Assembly (NCBI RefSeq): GCF_037038585.1 | Contig: NC_092521.1 | Location: forward strand, 103,804,398 to 103,868,397 | Source: Patagioenas fasciata | Lineage: Eukaryota > Chordata > Aves > Columbiformes > Columbidae | Direction: 5' to 3' | DNA length: 64,000 nt | Shown: in pieces, positions 1 through 11,266 of the stretch | How the letters are laid out: each line of letters begins with the position of its first letter | Position numbering within the stretch: the first letter of the stretch is position 1 | The notes under the pieces: model-generated | Seen by the model: the letters and a program-made list of their open reading frames with translations, nothing else | Databases searched by the model: none | What the model was told of the DNA's origin: nothing | Position numbers and translations under genes: made by a program

Positions 1-2117
1 TTAGGGGTTGGGGTTAGGTTTACATTTGGGGTTAGGGGTTGGGGTTCGGGGTTGGGGATAGGGGTTGCTGTTAGGTTTAGATTTGGGGTTAGGGGTTGGG
101 ATTAGGTTTAGATTTCGGATTAGGTTTAGATTTGGGGTTTAGATTTGGGGTTAGGTTTAGATTTGGGGTTAGGTGTTGGGGTTAGGGGTTGGGGTTAGGT
201 TTAGATTTGGGGTTAGGGGTTAGGGTTAGGGGTTGGGGTTAGGTTTAGATTTGGGGTTAGGTTTAGATTTGGGGTTAGGTTTCGTTTTGGGGTTAGGGGT
301 TGAGGTTAGGTTTACATTTGGGGTTAGGTTTAGATTTGGGGTTAGGGGTTGGGGTTAGGTTTAGATTTGGGTTTAAGTTTAGGTTTGGGGTTAGGGGTTG
401 GGGTTAGGTTTAGATTTGGGGTTAGGTTTAGATTTGGGGTTAGGGGTTGAGGTTAGGTTCAGATTTGGGGTTAAGTTTAGATTTGGGTTTAGGTGTTGGG
501 GTTAGGTTTAGATTTGGAGTTAGATTTAGATTTCGGGTTAGGGGTTGGGGTTAGGTCTAGATTTGGGGTTAGGTTTAGATTTGGCGTTAGGTTTAGATTT
601 AGGGTTAGGTTTAGATTTGGGGTTAGGTGTTGGGGTTAGGTTTAGATTTGGGGTTAGGTTTAAATTTGGGGTTTTGATTTGGGGTTAGGTTTAGATTTGG
701 GGTTAGGTTTAGATTTGGGGTTAGGGGTTGGGGTTAGGTTTAGATTTGGGGTTAGGTTTAGATTTGGGGTTTTGATTTGGGGTTAATTTAGATTTAAGGT
801 TAGGTTTAGATTTGGGGTTAGAGGTTAGAGTTAGGAGTTGCGGTTATGTTTAGATTTGGGGTTAGGGGTTGGGGTTAGGTTTAGATTTGGGGTTCGGGGT
901 TGGGGATAGAGTTTGGGGTTAGGTTTAGATTTGGAGTTAGGGGTGGGGTTAGGGGTTGGGGTTAGGTTTAGATTTCGGGGTAGGTTTAGATTTGGGGTTT
1001 TGATTTGTGGTTAGGTTTAGATTTAAGGTTAGGTTTAGATTTGGTGTTAGGGGTTGGGGTTAGGGGTTAGCTTTAGGTTTAGATTTGGGGTTAGGGGTTG
1101 GGGTTAAGTTTAGATTTGGGGTTAGGCGTTGGGGTTAGAGGTTGGGGTTAGGTTTAGATTTGGGGTTAGCGGTTGGGGTTAGGGGTTGGGTTTAGGGGTT
1201 GGGGTTGGGTTTAGATTTGGGGTTAGGTTTAGATTTGGGGTTAGGGGTTGGGTTTAGGTTTAGATTTCGGGTTAGGTTTAGATTTCGGGTTAGGGGTTGG
1301 GGTTAGGTTTAGATTTGGGGTTAGGTTTCGATTTGGGGTTTAGGTTTAGATTTGGGGTTAGGGGTTGGGGTTAGGGGTTTGGGTTTGGTGCTGGGGTTAG
1401 GTTTAGATTTGGGGTTAGGGGTTGGGGTTAGAGGTTGGGGTCAGGGGTTGGGGTTAGCTTTAGATTTGGGGTTAGGTTTAGATTTGGGGTTAGGTTTAGA
1501 TTTGGGGTTAAGGGTTGGAGTTAGGGGTTGTGTTTAGGAGTTGGGGTTAGGTTTAGATTTGGGTTTAGGTTTAGATTTGGGGTTAGGGGTTTGGTGTTTG
1601 GTTTAGATTTGGGGTTATGTTTAAATTTGGGATTAGGGGTTGGGGTTAGATTTAGATTTTGGATTAGGTTTAGATTTGGGGTTAGGGGTTGGGGTTAGGT
1701 TTAGATTTGGGGTTAGGTTTAGATTTGGGGTTAGGGGTTGGGGTTAGGTTTAGGTTTGCGGTTAGGTTTAGATTTGGGGTTAGGTTTAGATTTGGGGTTA
1801 GGTTTAGATTTGGGGTTTAGATTTAAGGTTAGGTTTAGATGTGGGGTTATGGGTTTAGATTTGGGGCTAGGGTTTGGGGTTAGGTTTAGATTTGGGGTTA
1901 GGTTTAGATTAGGGGTTAGAGGTTGGGGTTAGCTTTAGATTTGGGGTTAGGTTTAGATTTGGGGTTAGGGGTTGGGGTTAGGGGTTGGGGTTAGGTTTAG
2001 ATTTGGGGTTAAGGGTTGGGGTTAGAGGTTGGGGTTAGGGGTTGGGGTTCGGTTTAGATTTAGGGTTAGGTTTAGATTTAGGGTTAGGGCTTGGGGTTAG
2101 GTTTAGATTTGGGGTTA

Positions 2118-3209
2118 GTTTAGATTTGGGGCTAGGGGTTGGGGTTAGATTTAGATTTGGGGTTAGGTTTAAATTTGGGGTTAGGGGTTTGGGTTAGGTT
2201 TACATTTGGGGTTAGCTTTAGATTTGGGGTATGGAGTTGGGGTTAGGTTTAGATTTGGGGTTAGGTTTAGATTTGGGGTTAGGGGTTGGGGTTAGGTTTA
2301 GATTTGGGTTAGGTTTAGATTTGGGGTTTTGATTTGGGGTTAGATTTAGATTTAATGTTAGGTTTAGATTTGGGGTTAGGGCTTGGGGTTAGGTTTAGAT
2401 TTGGGGTTAGGTTTAGATTTGGGGTTAGGAGTTGGGGTTAGGGGTTGGGTTTAGGTTTAGATTTGGGGTTAGATGTTGGGGTTAGGGGTTGGGGTTAGGT
2501 TTACATTTGGGGTTAGGGGTTGGGGTTCGGGGTTAGGGTTAGGGGTTGGGGTTAGGTTTAGATTTGGGGTTAGGGGTTGGGATTAGGTTTAGATTTGGGA
2601 TTAGGTTTAGATTTGAAGTTTAGATTTGGGTTAGGTTTAGATTTGGGTTTAGGGGTTGGGGTTAGGGGTTGGGGTTAGGTTTAGATTTGGGGTTGGGGGT
2701 TGGGGTTAGGCGTTGGGATTAGGGGTTGGGCTTAGGGGTTGGGGTTAGGTTTAGATTTGGGGTTAGGTTTAGATTTGGGGTTAGGTTTAGATTTGGGGTT
2801 AGGGGTTGGGGTTGGTTTAAGATTTGGAGTTAGGTTTAGATTTAGGGTTAGGGGTTGGGGTTAGGTTTAGATTTGGGGTTAGGTTTAGATTTAGGGTTAG
2901 GGGTTGGGGTTAGGTTTAGATTTGGGGTTAGGTTTAGATTTGGGGTTAGGGATTGGGGTTAGGTTTAGATTTGGGGTTAGGTATAGATTTGGCGTTAGGT
3001 TTAGATTTAGGTTTTGGGGTTAGGGTTACGTTTATATTTGGGTTTAGGTTTAGATTTGGGGCTAGGGTTTGGGGTTAAGTTTAGATTTGGGGTTAGGTTT
3101 AGATTTGGGGTTAGGGGTTGGGGTTAGGTTTAGATTTGGGGTTAGGAGTTGGGGTTAGGTTTAGATTTGGGGTTAGGGGTTGCGGTTAGGTTTAGATTTG
3201 GGGCTAGGG
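2118..3209 (+). repeat. Tandem duplication in telomere-like block, copy 1
   Basis: First copy of a 1072-bp tandem duplication. Private deviations from the repeat (for example GCTAGGGG at 2131, GTATGGAG at 2229, TTTAATGTTA at 2351, GTATAG at 2981, then TTACGTTTATATTTGGG) each recur exactly 1072 bases further on. The matching segments overlap by 20 bases (3190-3209), as expected for a head-to-tail duplication. I saw no mismatch in the stretches compared. Confidence 0.88.
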
Positions 3210-4281
3210 GTTGGGGTTAGATTTAGATTTGGGGTTAGGTTTAAATTTGGGGTTAGGGGTTTGGGTTAGGTTTACATTTGGGGTTAGCTTTAGATTTGGG
3301 GTATGGAGTTGGGGTTAGGTTTAGATTTGGGGTTAGGTTTAGATTTGGGGTTAGGGGTTGGGGTTAGGTTTAGATTTGGGTTAGGTTTAGATTTGGGGTT
3401 TTGATTTGGGGTTAGATTTAGATTTAATGTTAGGTTTAGATTTGGGGTTAGGGCTTGGGGTTAGGTTTAGATTTGGGGTTAGGTTTAGATTTGGGGTTAG
3501 GAGTTGGGGTTAGGGGTTGGGTTTAGGTTTAGATTTGGGGTTAGATGTTGGGGTTAGGGGTTGGGGTTAGGTTTACATTTGGGGTTAGGGGTTGGGGTTC
3601 GGGGTTAGGGTTAGGGGTTGGGGTTAGGTTTAGATTTGGGGTTAGGGGTTGGGATTAGGTTTAGATTTGGGATTAGGTTTAGATTTGAAGTTTAGATTTG
3701 GGTTAGGTTTAGATTTGGGTTTAGGGGTTGGGGTTAGGGGTTGGGGTTAGGTTTAGATTTGGGGTTGGGGGTTGGGGTTAGGCGTTGGGATTAGGGGTTG
3801 GGCTTAGGGGTTGGGGTTAGGTTTAGATTTGGGGTTAGGTTTAGATTTGGGGTTAGGTTTAGATTTGGGGTTAGGGGTTGGGGTTGGTTTAAGATTTGGA
3901 GTTAGGTTTAGATTTAGGGTTAGGGGTTGGGGTTAGGTTTAGATTTGGGGTTAGGTTTAGATTTAGGGTTAGGGGTTGGGGTTAGGTTTAGATTTGGGGT
4001 TAGGTTTAGATTTGGGGTTAGGGATTGGGGTTAGGTTTAGATTTGGGGTTAGGTATAGATTTGGCGTTAGGTTTAGATTTAGGTTTTGGGGTTAGGGTTA
4101 CGTTTATATTTGGGTTTAGGTTTAGATTTGGGGCTAGGGTTTGGGGTTAAGTTTAGATTTGGGGTTAGGTTTAGATTTGGGGTTAGGGGTTGGGGTTAGG
4201 TTTAGATTTGGGGTTAGGAGTTGGGGTTAGGTTTAGATTTGGGGTTAGGGGTTGCGGTTAGGTTTAGATTTGGGGCTAGGG
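3190..4281 (+). repeat. Tandem duplication in telomere-like block, copy 2
   Basis: Second copy of the 1072-bp duplication. The match to copy 1 ends at 4281, where the sequence continues as TTTAGGG instead of GTTGGGG. The lack of visible differences in otherwise very degenerate DNA suggests a recent event, or else an assembly duplication. Confidence 0.88.
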
Positions 4282-5369
4282 TTTAGGGTTAGGTTTAGAT
4301 TTGGGGTTAGGTTTAGATTTGGGGTTAGGTGTTGGGGTTAGGTTTAGATTTGGGGTTAGGTTTAGATTTGGGGTTAGGGGTTGGGGTTAGGTTTAGGTTT
4401 GGAGTTAGGTTTAGATTTGGGGTTAGGGGTTGCGGTTAGGTTTAGATTTGGGGTTGGGTTTAGATTTGGGGTTTTGATTTGGGGTTAGGTTTAGATTTAA
4501 GGTTAGGTTTAGATTTGGGGTTAGGGATTGGGGTTAGGGGTTGGGGTTAGGTTTAGATTTGGGGTTAGGTGTTGGAGTTAGGTTTAGATTTGGGGTTAGG
4601 TTTAGATTTGGGGTTAGGGGTTGGGGTTAGGTTTAGATTTGGGGTTAGGTTTAGATTTGGGGTTAGGGGTTGGGTTTAGGTTTAGATTTGGGGTTAGGTA
4701 TAGATTTGGGGTTAGGGGTTGGGGTTAGGTTTAGATTTGGGGTTAGGTTTCGATTTGGGGTTAGGGGTTGGGGTTAGGTTTAGATTTGGGGTTAGGTTTA
4801 GATTTGGGATTAGGGGTTGGGGTTACCTTTAGATTTCGGATTAGGTTTAGATTTGGGGTTAGGGGTTGGGTTTAGGGGTTGTGGTTATGTTTAGATTTGT
4901 GGTTAGGCTTTGGGGTTAGGGGTTGGGGTTAGGTTTAGATTTGTGGTTAGGGGTTGGGGTTAGGGGTTCGGGTTAGGTTTAGATTTGGGGTTAGGGGTTC
5001 GGGTTAGGTTTAGATTTGGGGTTAGGTTTAGATTTGGGGTTTAGATTTGGGGTTAGGTTTAGATTTGGGGTTAGTGGTTGGGGTTAGGGGTTGGGGTTAG
5101 GTTTAGATTTGGGGTTAGGGGTTGGGCTTAGGTTTAGATTTGGGGTTAGGGGTTGGGGTTAGGGGTTCGGGTTAGGGGTTGGGGTTAGGTTTAGATTTGG
5201 GGTTAAGGGTTGGGGTTAGGGGTTGGGGTTAGGGGTTGGGGTTAAGGGTTGGGGATAGGTTTAGATTTGGGGTTAGGGGTTGGGGTTAGGTTTAGATTTG
5301 GGGTTAGGTTTAGATTTGGGGTTAGGGCTTGGGGTTAGGTTTAGATTTGGGGTTAGTTTAGATTTGGGG

Positions 5370-6030
5370 CTAGGGGTTGGGGTTAGATTTAGATTTGGGG
5401 TTAGGTTTAGATTTGGGGTTAGGGATTTGGGTTAGGTCTACATTTGGGGTTAGCTTTAGATTTGGGGTTAGGGGTTGGGGTTAGGTTTAGATTTGGGGTT
5501 AGGGGTTGGGGTTAGGTTTAGACTTGGGGTTAGGTTTAGATTTGGGGATAGAGGTGGGGTTAGGTTTAGATTTGGGGTTAGGTTTAGATTTGGGCTTAGG
5601 GGTTGGGGTTAGGTTTACATTTGGGGTAAGGTTTAGATTTGGGGTTAGGCTTAGATTTCGGGTTAGGTTTAGATTTGGGGTTAGGGGTTGGGGTTAGGTT
5701 TAGATTAGGGGTTAGGTTTAGATTTGGGGTTTAGATTTGGGGTAAGGTTTAGATTTGGGGTTAGGTTTAGATTTGGGGTTAGGTTTAGATTTGGGGTTAG
5801 GGGTTGGGGTTAGGTTTAGATTTGGGGTTAGGTTTAGATTTGGGGTTAGGGGTTGGGGTTAGGTTTAGATTTGGGGTTAGGTTTAGATTTGGGGTTAGGG
5901 GTTGGGGTTAGGTTTAGATTTGGGTTAGGTTTAGATTTGGGGTTTTGATTTGGGGTTAGGTTTCGATTTAATGTTAGGTTTAGATTTGGGGTTAGGGATT
6001 GGGGTTATGGGTTGGGGTTAGGTTTAGATT
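5370..6030 (+). repeat. Older segmental duplication in telomere-like block, copy 1
   Basis: Landmarks GGGCTAGGGG (5368), GGTCTACATT (5435), TTTAGACTTGG (5518), AGATTAGGGG (5702), TTTCGATTTAATG (5961) and GGGTTATGGG occur in the same order about 865-866 bases downstream. Substitutions and a 1-base offset change separate the copies, so this duplication is older than the 1072-bp one. Ends are approximate. Confidence 0.7.
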
Positions 6031-6234
6031 TGGGGTTAGGGGTTGGGGTTAGGTTTACATTTGGGGTTATGGGTTGGGGTTAGAGTTTGGGGTGAGGTTT
6101 AGATTTGGGGTTAGGGGTTGGGGTTAGGGGTTGGGTTTAGGGGTTGGGGTTAGGTTTAGATTTGGGGTTAGGTTTAGATTTGGGGTTAGGGGTTGGGGTT
6201 AGGTTTAGATTTGGGGATAGGTTTAGATTTGGGG

Positions 6235-6896
6235 CTAGGGGTTGGGGTTAGATTTAGATTTGGGGTTAGGTTTAGATTTGGGGTTAGGGGTTTGGGTTAG
6301 GTCTACATTTGGGGTTAGCTTTAGATTTGGGGTTAGGGGTTGGGGTTAGGTTTAGATTTCGAGTTAGGGGTTGGGGTTAGGTTTAGACTTGGGGTTAGGT
6401 TTAGATTTGTGGTTACGGGTTGGGGTTATGTTTAGATTTGGGGTTAGGTTTAGATTTGGGCTTAGGGGTTGGGGTTAGGTTTACATTTGGGGTAAGGTTT
6501 AGATTTGGGGTTAGGTTTAGATTTGGGGTTAGGTTTAGATTTGGGGTTAGTGGTTGGGGTTAGGTTTAGATTAGGGGTTAGGTTTAGATTTGGGGTTTAG
6601 ATTTGGGTTAAGGTTTAGATTTGGGGTTAGGTTTAGATTTGGGGTTAGGTTTAGATTTGGGGTTAGGGGTTGGGGTTATGTTTAGATTTGGGGTTAGGTT
6701 TAGATTTGGGGTTAGGGGTTGGGGTTAGGTTTAGATTTGGGGTTAGGTTTAGATTTGGGCTTAGGGGTTGGTGTTAGGTTTAGATTTGGGTTAGGTTTAG
6801 ATTTGGGGTTTTGATTTGGGGTTAGGTTTCGATTTAATGTTAGGTTTAGATTTGGGGTTAGGGATTGGGGTTATGGGTTGGGGTTAGGTTTAGATT
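6235..6896 (+). repeat. Older segmental duplication in telomere-like block, copy 2
   Basis: Diverged second copy of the ~865-bp segment, with matching landmarks at 6235 (CTAGGGG), 6301 (GTCTACATT), 6384 (TTAGACTT), 6569 (GATTAGGGG) and 6827 (TTTCGATTTAATG). Part of it recurs again near 7027-7310 (GATTAGGGG, then TTTTGATTTGGGG), a partial third copy at a shorter offset. Ends are approximate. Confidence 0.68.
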
Positions 6897-7865
6897 TGGG
6901 GTTAGGTTTAGATTTGGGGTTAGAGGTTGGGGTTAGGTTTACATTTGGGGTTAGGTTTAGATTTGGGGTTAGGTTTAGATTTGGGTTTAGGTTTAGATTT
7001 AGGGTTAGGGGTTGGTGTTAGGTTTAGATTAGGGGTTAGGTTTAGATTTGGGGTTTAGATTTGGGGTAAGGTTTAGATTTGGGGTTAGGTTTAGATTTGG
7101 GTTAGGTTTAGATTTGGGGTTAGGGGTTGGGGTTATTTTTAGATTTGGGGTTAGGTTTAGATTTGGGGTTAAGAGTTGGGGTTAGGTTTAGATTTGGGGT
7201 TAGGTTTAGATTTGGGGTTAGGGGTTGGGGTTAGGTTTAGATTTGGATTAGGTTTAGATTTGGGGTTTTGATTTGGGGTTAGATTTAGATTTAATGTTAG
7301 GTTTAGATTTGGGGTTAGGGATTGGGGTTAGGGGTTGGGGTTAGGTTTAGATTTGGGGTTAGGGGTTGGGGTTAGGTTTAGATTTGGGGTTAGGGTTTGG
7401 GGTTAGAGGTTGGGGTTAGGTTAAGATTTGGGGTTAGGGGTTGGGGTTAGGGGTTGGGTTTAGGGGTTTGGTTTAGGTTTAGATTTGGGGTTAGCTTTAG
7501 ATTTGTGGTTAGGGGTTAGGGTTAGGTTTAGACTTGGGGTTAGGTTTAGATTTGCGGTTAGGGGTTGGGGTTAGGTCTAGATTTGAGGTTAGGTTTAGAT
7601 TTGTGGTTAGGGGTTGGGGTTAGGTTTAGATTTGGGTTAGGTTTAAATTTGGGGTTTTGATTTGGGGTTAGGTTTAGATTTAATGTTAGGTTTAGATTTA
7701 ATATTAGGTTTAGATTTGGGGTTAGGGATTGGGGTTAGGGGTTGGGGTTAGGTTTCGATTTGGGGTTAGGGCTTGGGGTTAGGTTTAGATTTGGTGTTAG
7801 GTTTAGATTTGGGGTTAGGGGTTGGGTTTAGGTTTAGATTTGGGGTTAGGTTTATATTTGGGGTT

Positions 7866-7869
7866 AGGG
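7866..7869. other. Telomere-like / satellite junction
   Basis: The repeat TTAGGG passes directly into monomer sequence GGGAAAGACGG. At internal monomer boundaries the same point reads TTGAGGGAAAG, so the two partners share AGGG (7866-7869), a 4-base microhomology. There is no filler sequence. Because the + strand is G-rich up to the junction, this is not new telomere addition onto the left end of the satellite, which would put C-rich repeats on the + strand. Confidence 0.88.
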
Positions 7870-9566
7870 AAAGACGGACGAGAAACGTCCTGACAGGCTT
7901 GAGGGGAAAAACGTCCGTTGATGGTTGGCGTACTGCACGCCCGCCTACGGGGCTGCAGGGGAATCCTCATTTGGAAGGTACCTGAAGATGTGTGCCTGTT
8001 CTTGGAGCTCCGCTAGTAGGGTAGCAAAGACACTCGTAGGCAGTACTGAATGCTGCTCCGTGCTACTTCTCCTCCGCTGACAAATGCTTCACAGTCGCCC
8101 TAGGAAAGACGTTTAGCAATCGATCTCCAAGAGAAACGAAACACATCATGCCATAAGCCGAAAGAATAGCAGGGCATCTCTTCACAAGCTTGTCCCTGAT
8201 CTATAGCTGAGGGCAAACACTTGTGTGCTTGTGGGAGAGCCTGTGTCTTTCCTGGAAGCGTTTGGGAGTTTTGCTCAGACGCGTGTTTCCTCAAGTTCAA
8301 GAATCAAGATCTAGGATACCTGCAGACAGGTGCCTGTTTGTGTGGAGACAGTCTGCCTGAAACTCTGTGTTCCTTAGTGCCCGCTCTTTCTCCCCGTCGC
8401 TCCACACGCCTGGGAGTCCCTTTCTTTCTCTCCACAAGCACGTGTGTTGACTTCGTCGCACATGTGCATCTGCACAAGCGTTGAGCTCAGCAGAGTGTGT
8501 CTCTTGACACTTGATGTGCGTTGGCTGTGTCTGCGTGCTCCAGTGAAGAGAGAAACGGGAAACCATCTTGGTAGAGGCAACAAAGCAAAACTGAGGCAGG
8601 ATTGACATCTGCTCAACAGAGACGGATTCCCTGTGCTGACACAGTTCACAGTTACACGAGAAGCAATCTGAGCGGTCCATCGACCGGAGACGTGTTTCCC
8701 AAGAGGTCGTTTAGCGAGTGAACAGCAGTGTGCGCGACTTTCAGGAGTGTGCCTGGAAAGTGCCAGAGTCACCAGAGCATCTGTGCAAAAGCTGCTGCCT
8801 CTGTGACCGCATTGAGGCACGTTCCCGTGCCTGCGAGTGTATAGACGGCTCTTCCGCGTTCACTCCGAGGGAAACGGTCCGCTATTGCTTCTGTGCGTAC
8901 AGACGCGATTCCCTTGTCTCTTGCGAACACAGGGAACTCTGTGCATCCAAATCTACAGGCTAAGGACGCGTCTGCATATGTTTTGGTGAACAATGGAGTG
9001 TGCGTGCTCTGACAGCTGTCTCTATGCAGACGTCTCCACAGAGCCACTTCTGAATGCCCCGCAGCCCAGGACTGAATGGATACACTAACAAGTGCGCCGG
9101 TGTGAGCAACCACATGTGCAGAAGGACGTCTTTCATCTCACAGAAGCACGAACGTCTTGGCGTTCAAGCACATGGCAGAAACAAGGTGTGAACAGATGAG
9201 CTGCTGCTATTTTCTCCGTTCGGCATGCTTGGTTGTAGCTCTCTTGCCGGTCGCCGGCTTAGCGGCTTGCTTTGCGCGACTAGGTCTGCGGAGAGAAGGA
9301 GATAGCGCCGGAAACCTTGCCTTTTGCCTTCTTCGGCGCTGGAACCTGGTTGCTGCGCCTTCTCTTTGTCCATGTGCACACACACGATTCCTCAGCGAAA
9401 ACCATGCAGAAACCTTTCCGCGAGCACCCAGGCATGTGCACCCAGCACCACGTGCACGCACACGCAGCTAGAGAAAAGCACCTACCTTTTCACACACTGA
9501 TGCCTAAGCAAACGCGTGGCCACACACACGCACGCATCCGCAAGCGCGCCTACTCCCATCTATTGA
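7867..9566 (+). repeat. Satellite monomer F1 (1700 bp)
   Basis: Edge monomer directly abutting the telomere-like block. It has hairpin loop AGAAA (7881-7885) instead of the usual AGCAA, shared only with the other edge monomer F10. Private changes include GCTGAC at 8076-8081 and AGCCG at 8156-8160. Confidence 0.94.
7876..7890 (+). other. Short inverted repeat at the monomer boundary (F1 copy)
   Basis: GGACG, a 5-base loop, then CGTCC, at monomer bases 10-24. The hairpin recurs in every monomer. It lies between the two places where the array is broken: base 1 (junction with telomere-like DNA) and base 31 (inversion junction). Confidence 0.7.
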
Positions 9567-11266
9567 GGGAAAGACGGACGAGCAACGTCCTGACAGGCTT
9601 GAGGGGAAAAACGTCCGTTGATGGTTGGCGTACTGCACGCCCGCCTACGGGGCTGCAGGGGAATCCACATTTGGAAGGTACCTGAAGATGTGTGCCTGTT
9701 CTTGGAGCTCCGCTAGTAGGGTAGCAAAGACACTCGTAGGCAGTACTGAATGCTGCTCCGTGCTACATCTCCTCCGCTGGCAAATGCTTCACAGTCGCCC
9801 TAGGAAAGACGTTTAGCAATCGATCTCCAAGAGAAACGAAACACATCATGCCATAAGGCGAAAGAATAGCAGGGCATCTCTTCACAAGCTTCTCCCTGAT
9901 CTATAGCTGAGGGCAAACACTTGTGTGCTTGTGGGAGAGCGTGTGTCTTTCCTGGAAGCGTTTGGGAGTTTTGCTCAGACGCGTGTTTCCTCAAGTTCAA
10001 GAATCAAGATCTAGGATACCTGCAGACAGGTGCCTGTTTGTGTGGAGACAGTCTGCCTGAAACTCTGTGTTCCTTAGCGCCCGCTCTTTCTCCCCGTCGC
10101 TCCACACGCCTGGGAGTCCCTTTCTTTCTCTCCACAAGCACTTGTGTTGACTTCGTCGCACATGTGCATCTGCACAAGCGTTGAGCTCAGCAGAGTGTGT
10201 CTCTTGACACTTGATGTGCGTTGGCTGTGTCTGCGTGCTCCAGTGAAGAGAGAAACGGGAAATCATCTTGGTAGAGGCAACAAAGCAAAAGCGAGGCAGG
10301 ATTGACATCTGCTCAACAGAGACGGATTCCCTGTGCTGACACAGTTCACAGTTACACGAGAAGCAATCTGAGCGGTCCATCGACCAGAGACGTGTTTCCC
10401 AAGAGGTCGTTTAGCGAGTGAACAGCAGTGTGCGCGACTTTCAGGAGTGTGCCTGGAAAGTGCCAGAGTCACCAGAGCATCTGTGCAAAAGCTGCTGCCT
10501 CTGTGACCGCATTGAGGCACGTTCCCGTGCCTGCGAGTGTATAGACGGCTCTTTCCCGTTCACTCCGAGGGAAACGGTCCGCTATTGCTTCTGTGCGTAC
10601 AGACGCGATTCCCTTGTCTCTTGCGAACACAGGGAACTCTGTGCATCCAAATCTACAGGCTAAGGACGCGTCTGCATATGTTTTGGTGAACAATGGAGTG
10701 TGCGTGCTCTGACAGCTGTCTCTATGCAGACGTCTCCACAGAGCCACTTCTGAATGCCCCGCAGCCCAGGACTGAATGGATACACTAACAAGTGCGCCGG
10801 TGTGAGCAACCACATGTGCAGAAGGACGTCTTTCATCTCACAGAAGCACGAACGTCTTGGCGTTCAAGCACATGGCAGAAACAAGGTGTGAACAGATGAG
10901 CTGCTGCTATTTTCTCCGTTCGGCATGCTTGGTTGTAGCTCTCTTGCCGGTCGCCGGCTTAGCGGCTTGCTTTGCGCGACTAGGTCTGCGGAGAGAAGGA
11001 GATAGCGCCGGAAACCTTGCCTTTTGCCTTCTTCGGCGCTGGAACCTGGTTGCTGCGCCTTCTCTTTGTCCATGTGCACACACACGATTCCTCAGTGAAA
11101 ACCATGCAGAAACCTTTCCGCGAGCACCCAGGCATGTGCACCCAGCACCACGTGCACGCACACGCAGCTAGAGAAAAGCACCTACCTTTTCACACACTGA
11201 TGCCTAAGCAAACGCGTGGCCACACACACGCACGCATCCGCAAGCGCGCCTACTCCCATCTATTGA
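9567..11266 (+). repeat. Satellite monomer F2 (1700 bp)
   Basis: Carries GAATCCACAT at 9661-9670, the form seen throughout the inverted array, where other forward monomers have GAATCCTCAT. TCTCCCTGAT at 9891 is private (others TGTCCCTGAT). Confidence 0.94.

Larger units (their letters stand above)
1..7866 (+). repeat. Degenerate telomere-like G-rich repeat block
   Basis: The whole stretch is built from TTAGG, TTAGGGG, TTGGGG and TTTAGATTTGGGG words in irregular order. Two modules dominate: an 18-base TTAGGTTTAGATTTGGGG and a 13-base TTAGGGGTTGGGG. C is very rare on the + strand, so the G/C strand asymmetry is extreme. The words resemble eukaryotic telomere units (TTTAGGG, TTAGGG, TTGGGG are known types), but no long exact run of any one is present, which fits an old or subtelomeric tract rather than a telomerase-maintained end. 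The G-rich strand points to higher coordinates. No gene is seen: open frames here translate only as Gly-Leu-Asp-Val-Arg-Phe low-complexity peptides from the repeat. The left end is cut by the window. The block ends abruptly at the satellite junction. Confidence 0.92.

Noticed and set aside
1..7866. Functional telomere at the window start
   Set aside because: The repeat is too degenerate, has no long exact run, and the G-rich strand has the wrong polarity for a left end.
7866..7880. De novo telomere addition onto a broken satellite
   Set aside because: Healing of the left end of the satellite would place C-rich repeats on the + strand. The observed strand is G-rich.
1352..7985. Open frames of 60-70 codons in the telomere-like block
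   Set aside because: They translate as Gly-Leu-Asp-Leu and Val-Arg-Phe low-complexity repeats created by the DNA repeat. Only the last one runs into satellite sequence.
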